Positions 63,325 to 64,000 of a stretch of 64,000 nt of DNA are shown one piece after another (position 1 is the stretch's first letter; each line of letters starts with the position of its first letter). The stretch is from AP-15 sp963797115 (GTDB lineage: Bacteria; Pseudomonadota; Alphaproteobacteria; ATCC43930; CGMCC-115725): contig CAWCOH010000001.1 of assembly GCA_963797115.1 (NCBI GenBank), positions 2,108,001 through 2,172,000 of the forward strand, in the 5' to 3' direction. The position numbers and the translations under genes were made by a program. The notes under the pieces are model-generated. The model did no database searches. It was not told the origin of the DNA and was given only the letters and a program-made list of their open reading frames with translations.

Positions 63325-64000
63325 ATGATTTCGCAAACAATGGTGATTAGGCTGTTGGCATCTGTTGCCATGACATGCGCTTGGGGCGCGATAGACGGTA
63401 CCAGTGCTGCGCCCTGCAACACCCCGTTTGTTAAAGGCAACGTCTTTGCGTCTGTAGGCGACTCGACAGTCGATGTCTTCACGCCTACCGGGACGTTGGT
63501 GTGCACACTGAACGATACGACCGGGGCCACTTTCACCACCGGCTCAGCGTTTGATGCTGCCGGCAATTTTTATGTAACGAACTTCAGTGGTAGCGTTTCG
63601 AAGTTCGATAACAGCGGCACTCTTCAAGTCCCCAGCACCTTCTTCACCGGTGGCGTGAACTACGAATCGATCCTGTTCGATAAGTCCGGTGACGCCTTTG
63701 TCGGCGACGCCGGATCCAATAAACTCAGCAAATTTGCCGGCGCGGCCAGTGGTCCGCCGACGACCACCTTTACGCTAGCGATTGGACCGCGCGGCACGGA
63801 CTGGACCGACCTGTCTGCGAACCAGACGACGTTCGTGTACACCAGTGAGGGTAACAAGATCAAACAGTTCGATACCTTCGGGGGCCAGTTGGCCGATCTG
63901 GCCGTCACCTTGCCGGGAAGTGCCGCCTTTGCGCTGCGGATTATTCCTGACGGGGCTTTCGTCGGAGATATTCTCGTAGCTGAACTCGTCGGCCGCTATA
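63325..64000 (+). CDS. exported beta-propeller-like protein (partial)
   Basis: The frame is open from ATG 63325 to the window end, at least 225 residues, with no stop. GGGGGAG precedes the start. A signal peptide (MVIRLLASVAMTCAWGAIDG) is followed by repeats of the NHL/SMP propeller kind: NVFASVGDSTVDVFTPTG, GSAFDAAGNFYVTNFSGSVS, SILFDKSGDAFVGDAGSNKL, and TTFVYTSEGNKIKQFDTFGG. Each has a short strand, a hydrophobic-Asp turn and a Lys/Phe end. It is probably secreted and binds a ligand or surface partner. A sigma-54 promoter lies upstream, tying it to the regulon near 6-13 kb. Confidence 0.75.
   Translation, partial: MISQTMVIRLLASVAMTCAWGAIDGTSAAPCNTPFVKGNVFASVGDSTVDVFTPTGTLVCTLNDTTGATFTTGSAFDAAGNFYVTNFSGSVSKFDNSGTLQVPSTFFTGGVNYESILFDKSGDAFVGDAGSNKLSKFAGAASGPPTTTFTLAIGPRGTDWTDLSANQTTFVYTSEGNKIKQFDTFGGQLADLAVTLPGSAAFALRIIPDGAFVGDILVAELVGRY

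Overview
The window looks like the chromosome of a high-GC alphaproteobacterium, probably near the Rhodospirillales. Three things point there: a GAAC-N7-GAAC LexA operator in front of lexA, LpxI as the UDP-2,3-diacylglucosamine hydrolase, and a ROSE-type RNA thermometer on an hsp20 gene. No rRNA or tRNA gene and no CRISPR array was seen.

Layout. Positions 1-9.9 kb form an accessory island of surface or glycan genes: a three-domain glycosyltransferase/methyltransferase, two sulfotransferases, a duplicated small membrane protein, and three paralogues (one interrupted) of an unrecognised exported protein, with several decayed fragments. At 10.0-12.8 kb lies a sigma-54-dependent two-component system. 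Good -24/-12 promoters precede two of the exported paralogues and an exported repeat protein at the right edge, which suggests one regulon. Positions 13-16.5 kb hold two exported hypotheticals and a lone GspE-type ATPase. Positions 17.1-26.1 kb hold trpD, a trpC-moaC fusion, moeA, lexA, an acyl-CoA ligase, gltX and gltA. At 26.6-30.6 kb a type IIG-like restriction-modification gene, split by one in-frame TAA, separates gltA from the envelope operon.

Positions 30.8-45.9 kb are one long minus-strand run, transcribed rpsB-tsf-pyrH-frr-uppS-cdsA-dxr-rseP-bamA-skp-lpxD-fabZ-lpxA-lpxI-lpxB/gloA. It links translation to lipid carrier, phospholipid, outer-membrane protein and lipid A synthesis. Positions 46.1-50.3 kb hold a two-lobed retropepsin-like protein, a small repeat protein, a MmgE/PrpD protein, a VOC protein and a cyclase relic. 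Positions 50.7-57.9 kb hold dnaE, lolD, lolC and proS, all on the minus strand. Positions 58.3-60.4 kb hold a class V aminotransferase, rpmE and hsp20.

Positions 60.4-62.9 kb hold a compact minus-strand operon: thioredoxin/WSDGLP protein, DUF302 protein, then a UGSC-family protein. The last has an in-frame TGA at the expected selenocysteine position, a bacterial SECIS-like hairpin just behind it, and one upstream frameshift. The window ends inside a sigma-54-promoted exported repeat protein.

Other recurring themes are palindromic repeats inside or next to genes (the trpC-moaC linker, a 22-residue dnaE insertion, a nested 198-bp MITE-like element next to proS) and two in-frame gene fusions. 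All assignments come from reading the sequence; no database search was run.
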